Below, piece after piece: positions 17,923-27,333 of a stretch of 64,000 nucleotides of DNA. A program made the position numbers and the translations under genes. This stretch comes from Rhodopseudomonas pentothenatexigens (GTDB taxonomy: Bacteria > Pseudomonadota > Alphaproteobacteria > Rhizobiales > Xanthobacteraceae), in the NCBI RefSeq assembly GCF_900218015.1, contig NZ_UFQQ01000006.1, forward strand, positions 1 through 64,000. Reading direction: 5' to 3'. Under the pieces are notes generated by a model. The model saw only the letters and a list, made by a program, of their open reading frames with translations, searched no databases and had not been told where the DNA came from. Every line of letters starts with the position of its first letter. Position 1 is the stretch's first letter.

Positions 17923-18112
17923 TTGTTGAATCAATAGATTTAACTTATCAATTGCCGCGGTCGGCAGTTCCGTGTTGCTGGAACCGAAAACCCAGCCGCT
18001 CGTTGCCCCGCACGTCGCTGCAGCCGCAGTTGGCAGCTTGCTTACCAAAGCACGTGATCGGCCGGCCGCGATTCCGGGTTCCGTGCTACAAGGGGCTGCT
18101 GGAGGAACGATC

Positions 18113-18913
18113 ATGACCGACATGCACTCCGATGCGCCCCATACCAAATGGCACTCAGGTCTCGGTGGCTTTATGCTGCGGGAGTGGCCCTATCTGCTGA
18201 TGCTGCTGTTGGCGGTGGTGGGCGTTGCCTACACCAGCTTCGTGCAGGATAGTCTGTACTGGGTGATCCTGACGCCGCTGATCGGGCTGATCTGCATCGC
18301 CGCCGGCTGGCCCGAGACCGAAACCAGCGAGCACCGGGTGCGGCTGGTGCTGACCCAAGTGCTGCATTGGGGCGCGGTGCTGGTCGCGATGGAGCTGATG
18401 TCGCTGCAGGTGACACGGCAGGTCAGCGGGCTCGCCAGCGCGCTCGGCGTGCTGACGCTGCTGGGACTCGGCACCTTCACCGCCGGGCTGCACATGCGGA
18501 CCTGGAAGGTGGCGGCGGTCGGCGTGATCCTCGGTATCAGCGTGCCGGCGATCGCCTTCCTGCAGCAATCCTCGCTGCTGATCCTGCTGATCGTCGGCCT
18601 GGTGATCGCGATCATCATCCCGTTCTTCTGGGCCAAGCGCCCCCACCAGCCTGAGGCGACGGCAGCGCCGCTGTTCGAGCAGCCGTTCGCCCCCTCGACT
18701 GCGCCGCCGCCGGCCGGCACCAGTGCACGACCGGTGCCGCAGCCGCCGCTCTACGAAACGCCGGTGTCTGCACCCATTCCGATGCCGCCGCCGCCGGCGC
18801 CCGCCCCGACGCCGAGCGTCGCCGAGCCGGCCGCGCCGCCCCCCGATACCACGCGGCCGGACAGTGAGCCGCCGCCGGATAACGTCCGCAACATTTCCGG
18901 CGCGCCGCGCTGA
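18113..18913 (+). CDS. Multi-pass membrane protein with Pro/Ala-rich C-terminal tail
   Basis: This 266-residue protein of unknown function is translated from ATG 18113, with GGAGGA seven bases upstream. Residues about 20-180 hold five or six hydrophobic helices (for example WPYLLMLLLAVVGVAYTSF and SSLLILLIVGLVIAIIIPFF). The last 85 residues are a low-complexity tail rich in Pro and Ala, probably cytoplasmic and disordered. No catalytic motif is seen. It lies 93 bp before ppc on the same strand. I do not recognise a characterised family. Confidence 0.8.
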   Translation: MTDMHSDAPHTKWHSGLGGFMLREWPYLLMLLLAVVGVAYTSFVQDSLYWVILTPLIGLICIAAGWPETETSEHRVRLVLTQVLHWGAVLVAMELMSLQVTRQVSGLASALGVLTLLGLGTFTAGLHMRTWKVAAVGVILGISVPAIAFLQQSSLLILLIVGLVIAIIIPFFWAKRPHQPEATAAPLFEQPFAPSTAPPPAGTSARPVPQPPLYETPVSAPIPMPPPPAPAPTPSVAEPAAPPPDTTRPDSEPPPDNVRNISGAPR

Positions 18914-19006
18914 CCGGCTCCGACGATCGGTCTGCACCGCCATTCTTGGCCTTGCGTGCGGTGCACAAAATACTTCAGGATACCGGCCTGGTCCTGGAGT
19001 ACTGCG

Positions 19007-21814
19007 ATGTCGTCGTTGAGTCTGCCCACCGACCCTGAACCGGCGCCCGATCGTCCCGACGACTCCGCGATCGAGGCCGAGACCCGGCTGCGCAACGACA
19101 TCCGGCTGCTCGGCCGGATCCTCGGCGATACCGTGCGCGAGCAGGAGGGCCAGTGCGTGTTCGATCTGGTGGAGAACATCCGCCAGACTTCGATCCGCTT
19201 CCACCGCGACGACGACAAGACCGCGCGCGCCGAGCTCGCCGCCATCCTCGACGGCATGTCGATTCCCGACACGATGCGGATCGTGCGCGCTTTCAGCTAC
19301 TTCTCGCACCTCGCCAACATCGCCGAGGACCAGAACAACATCCGCCAGATGCGCGCCGGCTCGACCGCCGGTTCGGCACCGCGCGCCGGGCTGCTCGCCA
19401 AGACGCTGGCGCATGCGCGGGCCGAGGGGATCACCGCCGCCGAGCTGCGCAAGTTCTTTGCGACGGCACTGGTGAGCCCGGTGCTGACTGCACATCCGAC
19501 CGAGGTGCGCCGCAAGAGCACGATGGACCGCGAGATGCAGATCGCATCGCTGCTCGATCAGCGCGACCGTGTCCAGCTCACCGCCGACGAATGGGCCGAC
19601 AACGAGGAGCGGCTGCGCCGCGCCGTCGAGACGCTGTGGAAGACCAACCTCTTGCGCCGGACCAAGCTGACCGTGCTGGACGAAGTCACCAACGGCCTGT
19701 CGTTCTACGACTACACCTTCCTGCGCGAGGTGCCGCGGCTGCACAGCGCGCTGGAGGATCGGCTCGCCGATGCGGCGAAGGCCGAAGGCGTCAACAGCGC
19801 AGGCGAGCTGGCGAGCTTCCTGCGGATGGGAAGCTGGATCGGCGGCGACCGCGACGGCAATCCGTTCGTCACCGCCGAGGTGCTGCACGGCACGTTGAAG
19901 CTGCAGAGCAGCCGCGTGCTGCGCTATTATCTCGAAGAGCTGCACGAACTCGGCTCGGAATTGTCGCTGGCCTCGCATCTCGCCGGCATCACCGACACCG
20001 TCAAGGCGCTGGCCGAAACCTCGCCCGACACCTCGCCGCATCGGAAGTACGAGCCGTATCGCCTCGCGGTGTCCGGCATCTATGCGCGGCTCGCAGCGAC
20101 GGCGGTCGCTCTCGAGGTCGAGAACCTCCGCGCCCCGGTCGGCGAGGCCGAGCCCTATGCCAGCGCGCAGGACTTCAAGGCCGATCTCGATGCCATCCAT
20201 CTGTCGCTCACCGCGCACAATTCCGGCGTGATCGCGCGCGGCCGGCTGCGCCAGCTTCGCCGCGCGATCGACTGCTTCGGCTTCCATCTCGCCAGCCTGG
20301 ACATGCGGCAGAACTCGGCGGTGCACGAGCGCACCATCGGCGAGCTGATGGACGCGGCGCGGCCCGGCACCTCCTATGCGGTGCTCGACGAAGAAGCGCG
20401 GATCGCGCTGCTGATCAGCGAGCTGCGCAGCACCCGTCCGCTGACCTCGATGTTCGTCAAATACAGCGACGAGACCGTCGGCGAGCTCGCGGTGTTCCGC
20501 GAAGCCGCGAAGGCGCACGCGACCTACGGGGCGGCAGCGATCCCCCAGTGCATCATCTCGATGACCAAGGGCGTCTCCGACCTCTTGGAAGTCGCGGTGC
20601 TGCTCAAGGAGGTCGGGCTGATCGATCCGTCCGGGCGCAGCGCCATCAATGTGGTGCCGCTGTTCGAGACCATCGAGGACCTGCAGGCCTGCGCCAAGAT
20701 CATGGACCGGCTGCTGGCGATTCCGGAATATCGCCGGCTGGTCGACAGCCGCGGCTCGGTGCAGGAGGTGATGCTCGGCTATTCCGACAGCAACAAGGAC
20801 GGCGGCTTCGTCACCTCGGGCTGGGAGCTGTACAAGGCCGAGATCGGGCTGATCGAGATCTTCGAGCACCATGGCGTGCGGTTGCGGCTGTTCCATGGCC
20901 GCGGCGGCTCGGTCGGCCGCGGCGGCGGCCCGAGCTACGACGCCATCGTGGCGCAGCCGGGCGGCGCGGTGAACGGCCAGATCCGCATCACCGAGCAGGG
21001 CGAGATCATCACCAGCAAATATTCCAACGTCGAAGTCGGCCGGAACAACCTCGAGATCCTAGCCGCCGCGACGCTGGAGGCGAGCCTGCTGCAGCCGAAG
21101 CGGGTGGCACCGCATCGCGACTATCTCGAAGCGATGGAGCAGCTCTCGGCGCTCGCCTTCAAGGCGTATCGCGGCCTGGTGTACGAGACCGACGGCTTCG
21201 TCGATTACTTCTGGGCTTCGACGGTGATCAACGAGATCTCGACGCTGAACATCGGCAGCCGCCCGGCCTCGCGCAAGAAGACGCGCGCGATCGAGGATCT
21301 GCGCGCGATCCCCTGGGTGTTCTCATGGGCGCAGTGCCGGCTGATGCTGCCGGGCTGGTACGGCTTCGGCAGCGCGGTCTCGGCCTGGGTCACCGAGCAT
21401 CCGGAGAAGGGCATCGCCTTCCTGCAGACGATGTATCAGGAGTGGCCGTTCTTCCGCACGCTGTTGTCGAACATGGACATGGTGCTGTCGAAGAGCTCGA
21501 TCGGCATCGCCTCGCGCTACGCCGAGCTGGTCGAAGACACCGCGATCCGCGACAGCATCTTCGGCCGCATCCGCGCCGAATGGCATTCATCGATCGACTA
21601 TCTGCTGGCGATCATGCAGCAGGACCACTTGCTGCAGAGCAATCCGTTGCTCGAACGCTCGATCCGCCACCGCTTCCCGTATCTCGATCCGCTGAACCAC
21701 GTCCAGGTCCAACTGCTGCGCGAACACCGCAGCCACGATCCGGACGAACAGGTGCTCCGCGGCGTGCAACTGACGATCAACGGGATCTCGGCGGGGTTGC
21801 GGAACAGCGGGTGA
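19007..21814 (+). CDS. ppc: Phosphoenolpyruvate carboxylase
   Basis: This 935-residue protein of normal bacterial length carboxylates phosphoenolpyruvate with bicarbonate to oxaloacetate, refilling the TCA cycle. Family signatures are clear: [13 protein letters not shown] with the catalytic His (about residue 163), [19 protein letters not shown] with the mobile catalytic loop, [23 protein letters not shown] and [19 protein letters not shown]. The C-terminal [15 protein letters not shown] ends at the position used for aspartate inhibition in homologues, with Ser where Thr is common. The start at 19007 has GGAG eight bases upstream. It is probably monocistronic, and the AT-richer accessory island begins just after its stop. 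Confidence 0.97.
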   Translation: MSSLSLPTDPEPAPDRPDDSAIEAETRLRNDIRLLGRILGDTVREQEGQCVFDLVENIRQTSIRFHRDDDKTARAELAAILDGMSIPDTMRIVRAFSYFSHLANIAEDQNNIRQMRAGSTAGSAPRAGLLAKTLAHARAEGITAAELRKFFATALVSPVLTAHPTEVRRKSTMDREMQIASLLDQRDRVQLTADEWADNEERLRRAVETLWKTNLLRRTKLTVLDEVTNGLSFYDYTFLREVPRLHSALEDRLADAAKAEGVNSAGELASFLRMGSWIGGDRDGNPFVTAEVLHGTLKLQSSRVLRYYLEELHELGSELSLASHLAGITDTVKALAETSPDTSPHRKYEPYRLAVSGIYARLAATAVALEVENLRAPVGEAEPYASAQDFKADLDAIHLSLTAHNSGVIARGRLRQLRRAIDCFGFHLASLDMRQNSAVHERTIGELMDAARPGTSYAVLDEEARIALLISELRSTRPLTSMFVKYSDETVGELAVFREAAKAHATYGAAAIPQCIISMTKGVSDLLEVAVLLKEVGLIDPSGRSAINVVPLFETIEDLQACAKIMDRLLAIPEYRRLVDSRGSVQEVMLGYSDSNKDGGFVTSGWELYKAEIGLIEIFEHHGVRLRLFHGRGGSVGRGGGPSYDAIVAQPGGAVNGQIRITEQGEIITSKYSNVEVGRNNLEILAAATLEASLLQPKRVAPHRDYLEAMEQLSALAFKAYRGLVYETDGFVDYFWASTVINEISTLNIGSRPASRKKTRAIEDLRAIPWVFSWAQCRLMLPGWYGFGSAVSAWVTEHPEKGIAFLQTMYQEWPFFRTLLSNMDMVLSKSSIGIASRYAELVEDTAIRDSIFGRIRAEWHSSIDYLLAIMQQDHLLQSNPLLERSIRHRFPYLDPLNHVQVQLLREHRSHDPDEQVLRGVQLTINGISAGLRNSG

Positions 21815-21942
21815 GGGGGGCGAGACAGATTGAGCCGTATGTCTATCAAGCTGCTTCCCGCGAGCACTCAAAGTGGAGAATGCAGCGTTGCTAGGCAAGC
21901 CAAGGAACTATAGCCATTGAGGTCGATACACTGAGACGTATG

Positions 21943-22125
21943 CTACCTCCCAGTCTGATCGAGATCAGAGCCACATTTCTTGGAAGCGCTCACAGATTCC
22001 CGAAAATGCTCATTCGCCACCTCCGCTTGTTGTCTGCGAAGCTCAAGATCAAAGGCAGCGCCAGCGCGATAGAACCGTTCTTGCCAAACAGGATCTTGGG
22101 TCTCTAAGGGGCGAAAGTCCGTCAT
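21943..22125 (-). CDS. Small hypothetical protein downstream of the methyltransferase
   Basis: A 60-residue ORF begins MTDFRPLETQDPVWQERFYR and is rich in charged, helix-forming residues. I choose ATG 22125 over the ATG three codons earlier because GGAG lies nine bases upstream of it, while the earlier ATG directly abuts that GGAG. It follows the methyltransferase stop by about 20 bp on the same strand, so it could be cotranscribed and function with it. There is no recognised domain. It could still be a chance ORF, as the region is short. Confidence 0.45.
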   Translation of the reverse strand: MTDFRPLETQDPVWQERFYRAGAAFDLELRRQQAEVANEHFRESVSASKKCGSDLDQTGR

Positions 22126-22146
22126 CCCTTGCATCTCCAGAGGGTC

Positions 22147-24552
22147 TTAATTCCTACGAATTGTGAAATGCAGAACGGATCTTGTCAAGGCACGGCTACT
22201 TCGCCAGTAGTATGGCGAGTCAAATAATACCCTAACAGAGGGACGCGTCTCGCCAACGTTCACAACCTTGGCGCTATTTTGAGCTGCCTCCGCGATGAAC
22301 GCCCTAACAAACCAAGACTTCCTCGCATACGATGGGATGTTCTGGCCGTTATGTGATTGCTCAGGAAGGCATATCACTGCTTGCCCTCCGTCATTCATTG
22401 AACGAACGATCGCGCCGGGCAACTCTCGGTATAGATCCAAGTTCTTCTCATAGTCGTCCGTATTGAAGGCGTAAGGCGGGTCTGTAACTAGTAAATCAAC
22501 TTGTCTTTCAAGATCCTTCAGCAAGTCTAAAGCACTCACCTGCCCACCATCTTGCAGCACAAAACCCGCCTCTTTGCTGCCGACTGCAATCCGCGGCGAG
22601 ATGATCTCAGGGCAATACCATCCTTTCTGAATTAGTAGTCTCTCCCCGAGTGTTACAACCTGATCTTCGGGGCGCATCTCACGGATCTTTGACAAATTTT
22701 TACACTGGCTTTTAAAAGTGTCGAGCTCAGATTGAACTGCCTTGGTTAATATTTCGATCTGCCGATCTCTCTTCTTTCCCTCGCGGTACAGGGATGGTCC
22801 GACTCGCAAAATGGATCTCCAAACCAAATAGATTAGCAGCCGCAACGCTAACGAACGTTGGTTTGAAAACGCCGTCAAAACCTCGCTGAAATCAGCTTCG
22901 CGCAACGTCCGAATTCCGGCCTGCGTTCTAGATGGTGCGGGTGCATTGCTTCTAAGGTGCTCCAAGAGGCGGGCGGCGGCCCATGGGAAGGCTTGTTTAA
23001 CCGAATCCAAGGAGGTTGCTTGCGTCCTTGTTGATATTGTCGTTGCCTCTTCTAGGGCGTCTCCTAGCATCTGCTTTAGATTTGTGCTCGTGATACAGCT
23101 TAGCAAATTCAGAATGCCGTCGATTGATAGTGGCAGCGTAGCAAGTGGCGCTAGAAGGTTATTCTTACAATCGTCATCATTTTCTTGGTCTTTCTGTGGA
23201 AGGCTGAAGAACAGCAGATTGTCATTGCGCGCGAACTGCGCCGGCTTTGACAAGTCTCCGGCAATAAATCTCACACTTCCTGGTAGCTTGTGTGCTTCCA
23301 AGATCGATGTGCCAGAGCCGACAAACGGGTCGCAAACCACCAATGGTCTGTCGCGTTGCCGTCCCATCAAATTGGGAAGACATAGATTAAGCATGGCTGC
23401 GGTTAGCGTGTGAGGTGCTGTGACTGGCGCGTACCACCCCGGCTTTGACTCATCAAAGATTACAAATGGGGATGAGTTGCGAAACTGTCTCGCGTACAGG
23501 ATAAGGTACTGTTTGTTTGAACGGCTGCCACGTTCATCTATGCCGAAATCTCGAAGAAGAAATAAGCAATGATCATTGAGTCTTTGATTGTTCTTTTCAA
23601 AATCACGGATCTCAGTGTGTGGGTCCTCCTCGCCGGGCATTGGGCTGACTATTCGCGCTAAATCTCTGTCCAGCAAGATGGCATCCCAGAAGTCACCAGC
23701 TGGCTGTCCACCTATAAAGTACTTATCTTTCGGGATTCTGGTCTGAACAATACCCGATCCTCCACCTGCGTCTGGACGTGAATGGTCGTAAGGATCGAGG
23801 TGTTCATTTGCCATCAAGAAAAAAGGAAGTCGGCCGCTTGATCCGCTCGCCTCCGAAATGCTCGCGTGGTAGCGCCTTAGGCTTACAATGCATGCAGATG
23901 CTTCAAATTTTGCTGCGTTTCTAATATATAGTAATTGTCCAGCTGAATGGATGTATCCGGATCTGCCAACGATTGATGCCGTGTCAATCTCTAAATCCTT
24001 CGAGATGGCAACTGCGCACGTCGAGTGATATGCGTCGAGTATGATCAGGCCACGGAGGCTGGCGCCGTGAATTCCGGATATTCGCGACGATGTTCTTTCA
24101 ACAACTAATTTCTTCAGTTCGGAATAGCGGTGCGAGTTAGATAGTTGAACGTAGTTATTTGCGAATTTGTTCTTGTCGTTACTGGTTGCGTATAGTGCCG
24201 AGATTTTTTCAGATAGTTCTTGAAATTCCTGTGTTGGGGATACGAGGGTGTCCCATATGGTTGCTAGGTCATGTCTCAGTGAGCGAGATGAGTGAAAAGA
24301 AATATAGATATTCTCTTTCTTTGGGGTGACGCTATATCTCAATAGACTTCTTAGTTCTCCGTATGAAATTGAGGTGACGCTACATCCGTACCGTAAAACA
24401 AATAGGTGACTCTCGAGGTGGTAGTAATCTGTGGTAAAGTAGTTAGCGAAAACTAATGATAGATTTTGTTCGGGCCCTCCATCGAGATGTTGTTCTAGTG
24501 TGCTCTCAATTGAATTCATTAATGCTCGATAGAGTGCGTCGTTGGCCGGCAT
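22147..24552 (-). CDS. Large SAM-dependent methyltransferase with DPPY motif (probably DNA- or RNA-modifying)
   Basis: This is an 801-residue protein. A SAM-binding motif I of the CDPFVGSGTSILEA type lies at residues 407-420, preceded by WYAPVTAPHTLTAAMLNL. The catalytic motif TDPPYAFN lies at 690-697, typical of amino-methyltransferases acting on adenine N6 or cytosine N4. The 270 residues between them form a large, mostly helical insert. The first 370 residues have no motif I know and may bind the target. The order motif I, insert, DPPY differs from the common beta-class order and recalls TRM11-like and COG1743-type enzymes. No restriction endonuclease lies beside it, so it is an orphan modification enzyme or part of an undescribed system. 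Codon use is AT-richer than its neighbours, suggesting transfer. Confidence 0.8.
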   Translation of the reverse strand: MPANDALYRALMNSIESTLEQHLDGGPEQNLSLVFANYFTTDYYHLESHLFVLRYGCSVTSISYGELRSLLRYSVTPKKENIYISFHSSRSLRHDLATIWDTLVSPTQEFQELSEKISALYATSNDKNKFANNYVQLSNSHRYSELKKLVVERTSSRISGIHGASLRGLIILDAYHSTCAVAISKDLEIDTASIVGRSGYIHSAGQLLYIRNAAKFEASACIVSLRRYHASISEASGSSGRLPFFLMANEHLDPYDHSRPDAGGGSGIVQTRIPKDKYFIGGQPAGDFWDAILLDRDLARIVSPMPGEEDPHTEIRDFEKNNQRLNDHCLFLLRDFGIDERGSRSNKQYLILYARQFRNSSPFVIFDESKPGWYAPVTAPHTLTAAMLNLCLPNLMGRQRDRPLVVCDPFVGSGTSILEAHKLPGSVRFIAGDLSKPAQFARNDNLLFFSLPQKDQENDDDCKNNLLAPLATLPLSIDGILNLLSCITSTNLKQMLGDALEEATTISTRTQATSLDSVKQAFPWAAARLLEHLRSNAPAPSRTQAGIRTLREADFSEVLTAFSNQRSLALRLLIYLVWRSILRVGPSLYREGKKRDRQIEILTKAVQSELDTFKSQCKNLSKIREMRPEDQVVTLGERLLIQKGWYCPEIISPRIAVGSKEAGFVLQDGGQVSALDLLKDLERQVDLLVTDPPYAFNTDDYEKNLDLYRELPGAIVRSMNDGGQAVICLPEQSHNGQNIPSYARKSWFVRAFIAEAAQNSAKVVNVGETRPSVRVLFDSPYYWRSSRALTRSVLHFTIRRN

Positions 24553-24741
24553 GGCGTGAATCCCGTATAAATGAATCGATCAGCTATAGGTTTTGATGTG
24601 CGTGTGTCAATTGCGACGAATAGATGTTTGTGGGCGTGTCTTTGGTGTGGCGGGTTGTCTTGAGTGGGTATGTTGTTCGTTAATTGAGAGGGGGCGTACA
24701 GAGGGGGTAACCGGCTGACAGTGCCGCGGTGAGCGGGGGTG

Positions 24742-24945
24742 TCAGCTGATTACTTTCGTGTCTTGTTTTCCGACTTGCCTTCTCTCCTTCGTTTGCTGTG
24801 GCGAGGGTAGGTCTTCAATGATGGCGGTGGCGGTCGTTCGGCCGTTCATGCCACGGCCTTGGTTGGGGCGACGCTGATTGTAGGCGGCCAGGTGGTCGAG
24901 CGCGGTCTACATCTGGTTGACCGTTTCGTATTGGTTGCGGCTGCC
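24742..24945 (-). pseudogene. Remnant of an IS481-like transposase C-terminus
   Basis: Minus-strand translation gives YETVNQM, an in-frame TAG, then TALDHLAAYNQRRPNQGRGM, NGRT, and a Lys/Gln-rich tail ending in TGA at 24742. The YNQRRPxQGRGMNGRT pattern is the conserved end of the integrase catalytic region in IS481/IS3-type transposases. No N-terminal part, catalytic DDE residues or terminal inverted repeats remain, and the stop codon interrupts it. It marks an old insertion at the right side of the methyltransferase island. Confidence 0.6.
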
Positions 24946-24996
24946 TTCGACCCGACCGATTTCATCTGCGTTCAGCATCCACCGAGGACGTCCACC

Positions 24997-25326
24997 ATGA
25001 AGTGGCTCTATCTTCTGATCGCGATCGTCGCCGAGGTCGTCGGCACGTCGGCGCTGAAGGTGTCGCAGGGGTTTACGGTACTGCTGCCGTCGGCGCTGGT
25101 TGTCGTCGGGTATGGCGCAGCGTTCTACTCTTTGTCGCTGACGTTGAGCAGCATCCCCGTCGGTATCGCCTATGCGCTGTGGTCCGGGATCGGGATCGTG
25201 CTGATCTCTGCGGTCGGGTGGCTGTGGTTCGGTGAGGCTTTGGATGTGGCGGCGATGATCGGTATCTCTTTCATCATCATCGGCGTCGGCATCATCAATT
25301 TCTTCTCGAACGTGTCGGCACATTAG
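24997..25326 (+). CDS. Small multidrug resistance (SMR) efflux protein
   Basis: This 109-residue, four-helix inner-membrane protein starts MKWLYLLIAIVAEVVGTSAL, with the essential proton/substrate-coupling Glu in helix 1 (residue 13). Helix 3 shows GIAYALWSGIGIVLISAVGW and the C-terminus ends with FIIIGVGIINFFSNVSAH. This is the EmrE pattern, not a SugE/Gdx one, because of the GIAYAxWSGIGIV segment. It works as a dimer exchanging protons for quaternary ammonium or other cationic drugs. GAGGA lies nine bases before the ATG, and longer in-frame starts overlap the transposase relic. Confidence 0.92.
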   Translation: MKWLYLLIAIVAEVVGTSALKVSQGFTVLLPSALVVVGYGAAFYSLSLTLSSIPVGIAYALWSGIGIVLISAVGWLWFGEALDVAAMIGISFIIIGVGIINFFSNVSAH

Positions 25327-25733
25327 CGTCCGGCATCGTCGCGCCGGCCTCTCTCCGCGAGCGCGGATAATTTCGGCAACGCGGTTGAGTTCGGTGCGCT
25401 GCCGCGTGCCCGCTCATCCGTTGAAAATTGCATCCGGATACCGCGAGCGCTGTATCCTGCTACTGTCAGGTAGATTAGTAGTTAGGATCGTGCCGCAAAT
25501 CGCAGCGTGTCTGCTCAGTTAGTAATCACGCAGCGGCGCAGGTCAAACTTTCGTCAGGATGGTGGCCGGCGCTCCGATGGCGCTAACTGGCAAGACCCTG
25601 CCCGACCATTTGCTGGAGATCGTGGCGGCGGTTCGACCATGCGAACTTGCGCGTTCGCAGCGCCATGTCGGCTCGGCTTCGGTGGCTGAAGGCTCCGGCA
25701 CGCGGCGCGAGCGCGGCGGAGAAGGGGCGTCCG
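25327..25733. other. 407-bp intergenic stretch without a supported gene
   Basis: I see no ORF with a credible start and coding character here. The part 25430-25560 is somewhat AT-richer and may contain the promoter of the OmpA-like gene at 25734. No repeat of families A-E is present. Confidence 0.6.
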
Positions 25734-27083
25734 ATGCTGTATCTCGTCACTCATTACTGGATCTGGCTGGCGGCGGCGTTCGTCGTCGGAGCGGTCACGC
25801 CGCTGCTCGCGGACAAATTCGGCTGGGCGGCCGACCTCGAGAATTACTGGGTGAGCCGGGTCGGCGTGGTGCTGGCGGTGGCGCTGGTGCTGGTCGCCGC
25901 GCAGCTCGCCTCCGGCAAGGCCGAGCTGATGCTGGAAGCCGGCGTCGGGCTGGTGATCGCTTACTTCGTCGGCGGCCTGGCCGGCGGCGTCGCGCCGGGC
26001 CTGCTGCCGGTGCGGTTCGAGGGCTGGTGGGTCGGCCTGTTCGTGACCGGCCTGATCCTGGCGGTGTTCGGCATCACCACGCTGCCGAAGCTGGAGCCGG
26101 ACCTGCGCGAGCGCGTCGCCGAGGTGGTGAAGGAAGCGGGCGCCGATCCGTTGAACTTCGACGTCGCCGGGCGCGACGTGCTGCTGCCGGCCGATCTGGG
26201 CAACGACAAGGTGCGCGCGGCGTTGGGCGAGCAGATCGCCAAAGTGCCGGGCGTGCGCCGGGTGACCGATGTCGACGAACTGAGCGGCGCGGCGCTGGCG
26301 GCCAAGACGGTCGCCAAGCTGCAGGCGGACGCCGAAGCCAAGGCCAAGGCGGAGGCCGAAGCCGCCGCGCAGGCCGCCGCCGCGAAGGAAGCCGAAGCCA
26401 AGGCCATGGCCGCGATGGACGCGGCGCAGAAGCGCGCCGCCAAGGCGAAGGCCGATGCCGAGGCGAAGGAAGCTGCCGCAAAGGCGGCCGCCGAAGCTGC
26501 GGCCAAGGAAGCCGCTGCGAAGGAAGCCGCCGCCAAGCAGGCCGCAGAGCAGGCGGCTGCCGAAGAGGCGGCGAAGAAGGCGGCCGATCAGGCCGCAGCC
26601 AAGCAGGCGGCGGCCAAGGCCGCCGAGGAGGCCGCCGCGAAGCCGGCGGCGGTGAAGCCGGCCGCGCCTGCGGCCGAGATCAAGACCGCGAGCGCCACCG
26701 GTGAGCTGCCGGTCGCCTCCACGCAGGATTGCCAGGGGCGGGTGACCGCCGTGGCCTCGGCCGAGAAGATCAGTTTCGAGCGCCGCGGCGCGGTGATCGA
26801 CAAGGCGTCGCAGCCGCTGCTCGACAAGCTCGCCGCGGCGATCAAGCAGTGCCCGGCGGTGACCATCGAGGTCGCCGGCTACACCGACGCCGCCGGCAAG
26901 AAGTCCGCCAACGTCGCGCTGTCGAAGCGCCGCGCCGAGGCAGTGGTGGCAAGCCTGACCAAGGCCGGGATCGGCCCGGTCAAGCTGGTGGCGGCGGGCT
27001 ACGGCTCGGCCAAGCCGATCGCCGGCAACGACACCGCCGAAGGCCGGGCGCAGAATCGCCGGATCGAATTCGTGGTGAAGTAA
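25734..27083 (+). CDS. Membrane-anchored BON/OmpA-domain envelope protein with Ala/Lys/Glu coiled coil
   Basis: This 449-residue protein has four N-terminal hydrophobic helices within the first 120 residues. A BON-like domain follows (about 122-175: PDLRERVAEVVKEAGADPLN, then GVRRVTDVDE). Next comes a long Ala/Lys/Glu-rich region (about 185-320) expected to form an extended coiled coil, and a C-terminal OmpA-type peptidoglycan-binding domain (about 345-449) with VAGYTDAAGKKSANVALSKR and AEGRAQNRRIEFVV. The layout suggests a tether from the inner membrane to peptidoglycan. AAGGGG lies six bases before the ATG. It is likely monocistronic, with a terminator after it. Confidence 0.87.
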   Translation: MLYLVTHYWIWLAAAFVVGAVTPLLADKFGWAADLENYWVSRVGVVLAVALVLVAAQLASGKAELMLEAGVGLVIAYFVGGLAGGVAPGLLPVRFEGWWVGLFVTGLILAVFGITTLPKLEPDLRERVAEVVKEAGADPLNFDVAGRDVLLPADLGNDKVRAALGEQIAKVPGVRRVTDVDELSGAALAAKTVAKLQADAEAKAKAEAEAAAQAAAAKEAEAKAMAAMDAAQKRAAKAKADAEAKEAAAKAAAEAAAKEAAAKEAAAKQAAEQAAAEEAAKKAADQAAAKQAAAKAAEEAAAKPAAVKPAAPAAEIKTASATGELPVASTQDCQGRVTAVASAEKISFERRGAVIDKASQPLLDKLAAAIKQCPAVTIEVAGYTDAAGKKSANVALSKRRAEAVVASLTKAGIGPVKLVAAGYGSAKPIAGNDTAEGRAQNRRIEFVVK

Positions 27084-27114
27084 CTCCCCCTCCAAGATGC
27101 TTCACCCGACGGAA

Positions 27115-27140
27115 AAGCCCGCCGCGAGGCGGGCTTCTCT
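27115..27140 (+). terminator. Rho-independent terminator after the OmpA-like gene
   Basis: A GCCCGCC-GCGA-GGCGGGC stem-loop (27117-27134) is flanked by AAAA upstream and TTCTCT downstream, 33 bp after the stop codon. The A-rich and T-rich flanks extend the stem, as in typical intrinsic terminators. Confidence 0.8.
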
Positions 27141-27174
27141 GTGCGCGTAAACTGCAGGGCTGTTAGTTCTTCGA

Positions 27175-27291
27175 GTCATTCCGGGGCGCGAGCGCAGCTC
27201 GCGAACCCGGAATTCCAAGTTTGTAGCGACGGCCGGGTGCTCCACAGCTCCGGATTCCGGGTTCGCGCCTGGCGGCGCGCCCCGGAATGAC
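27175..27291. repeat. Palindromic intergenic repeat, family A
   Basis: This 117-bp element opens GTCATTCCGGGGCGCGAGCG and closes GGCGCGCCCCGGAATGACG, with inner arms CCCGGAATTCC and GGATTCCGGGTTCGCG. It lies in the gap between the convergent OmpA-like and SDR genes. Confidence 0.87.
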
Positions 27292-27333
27292 GTGCTGGTG
27301 TGTAACCGACGCTCGTCGCGGAGCTGATCGAAC

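Larger units (their letters stand above)
21815..24996. mobile_element. AT-richer accessory island with a lone methyltransferase
   Basis: From just after the ppc stop to the SMR gene, base composition and codon use change sharply: many A/T third positions and runs such as AAATTTTTACAC replace the strong G/C bias on both sides. The segment holds one large methyltransferase gene, a possible small ORF and, at its right side, the tail of a decayed IS481-like transposase. Boundaries are approximate. I found no tRNA, integrase or clear direct repeats at the ends. Horizontal origin is inferred from composition and the transposase relic. Confidence 0.6.

Noticed and set aside
18155-20896. Minus-strand 913-codon open frame opposite the Pro-tailed membrane protein and ppc genes
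   Set aside because: It is an antisense shadow of two well-supported genes, with no homology-like motifs and low-complexity His/Arg/Gln composition.
22147-24552. Complete restriction-modification system at the methyltransferase
   Set aside because: No endonuclease, specificity subunit or helicase is encoded on either side; the neighbours are ppc, a small ORF and an SMR gene.
25507-25689. 60-codon ORF before the OmpA-like gene
   Set aside because: It has no ribosome-binding site, is rich in Arg and Gly and has no sign of coding use.
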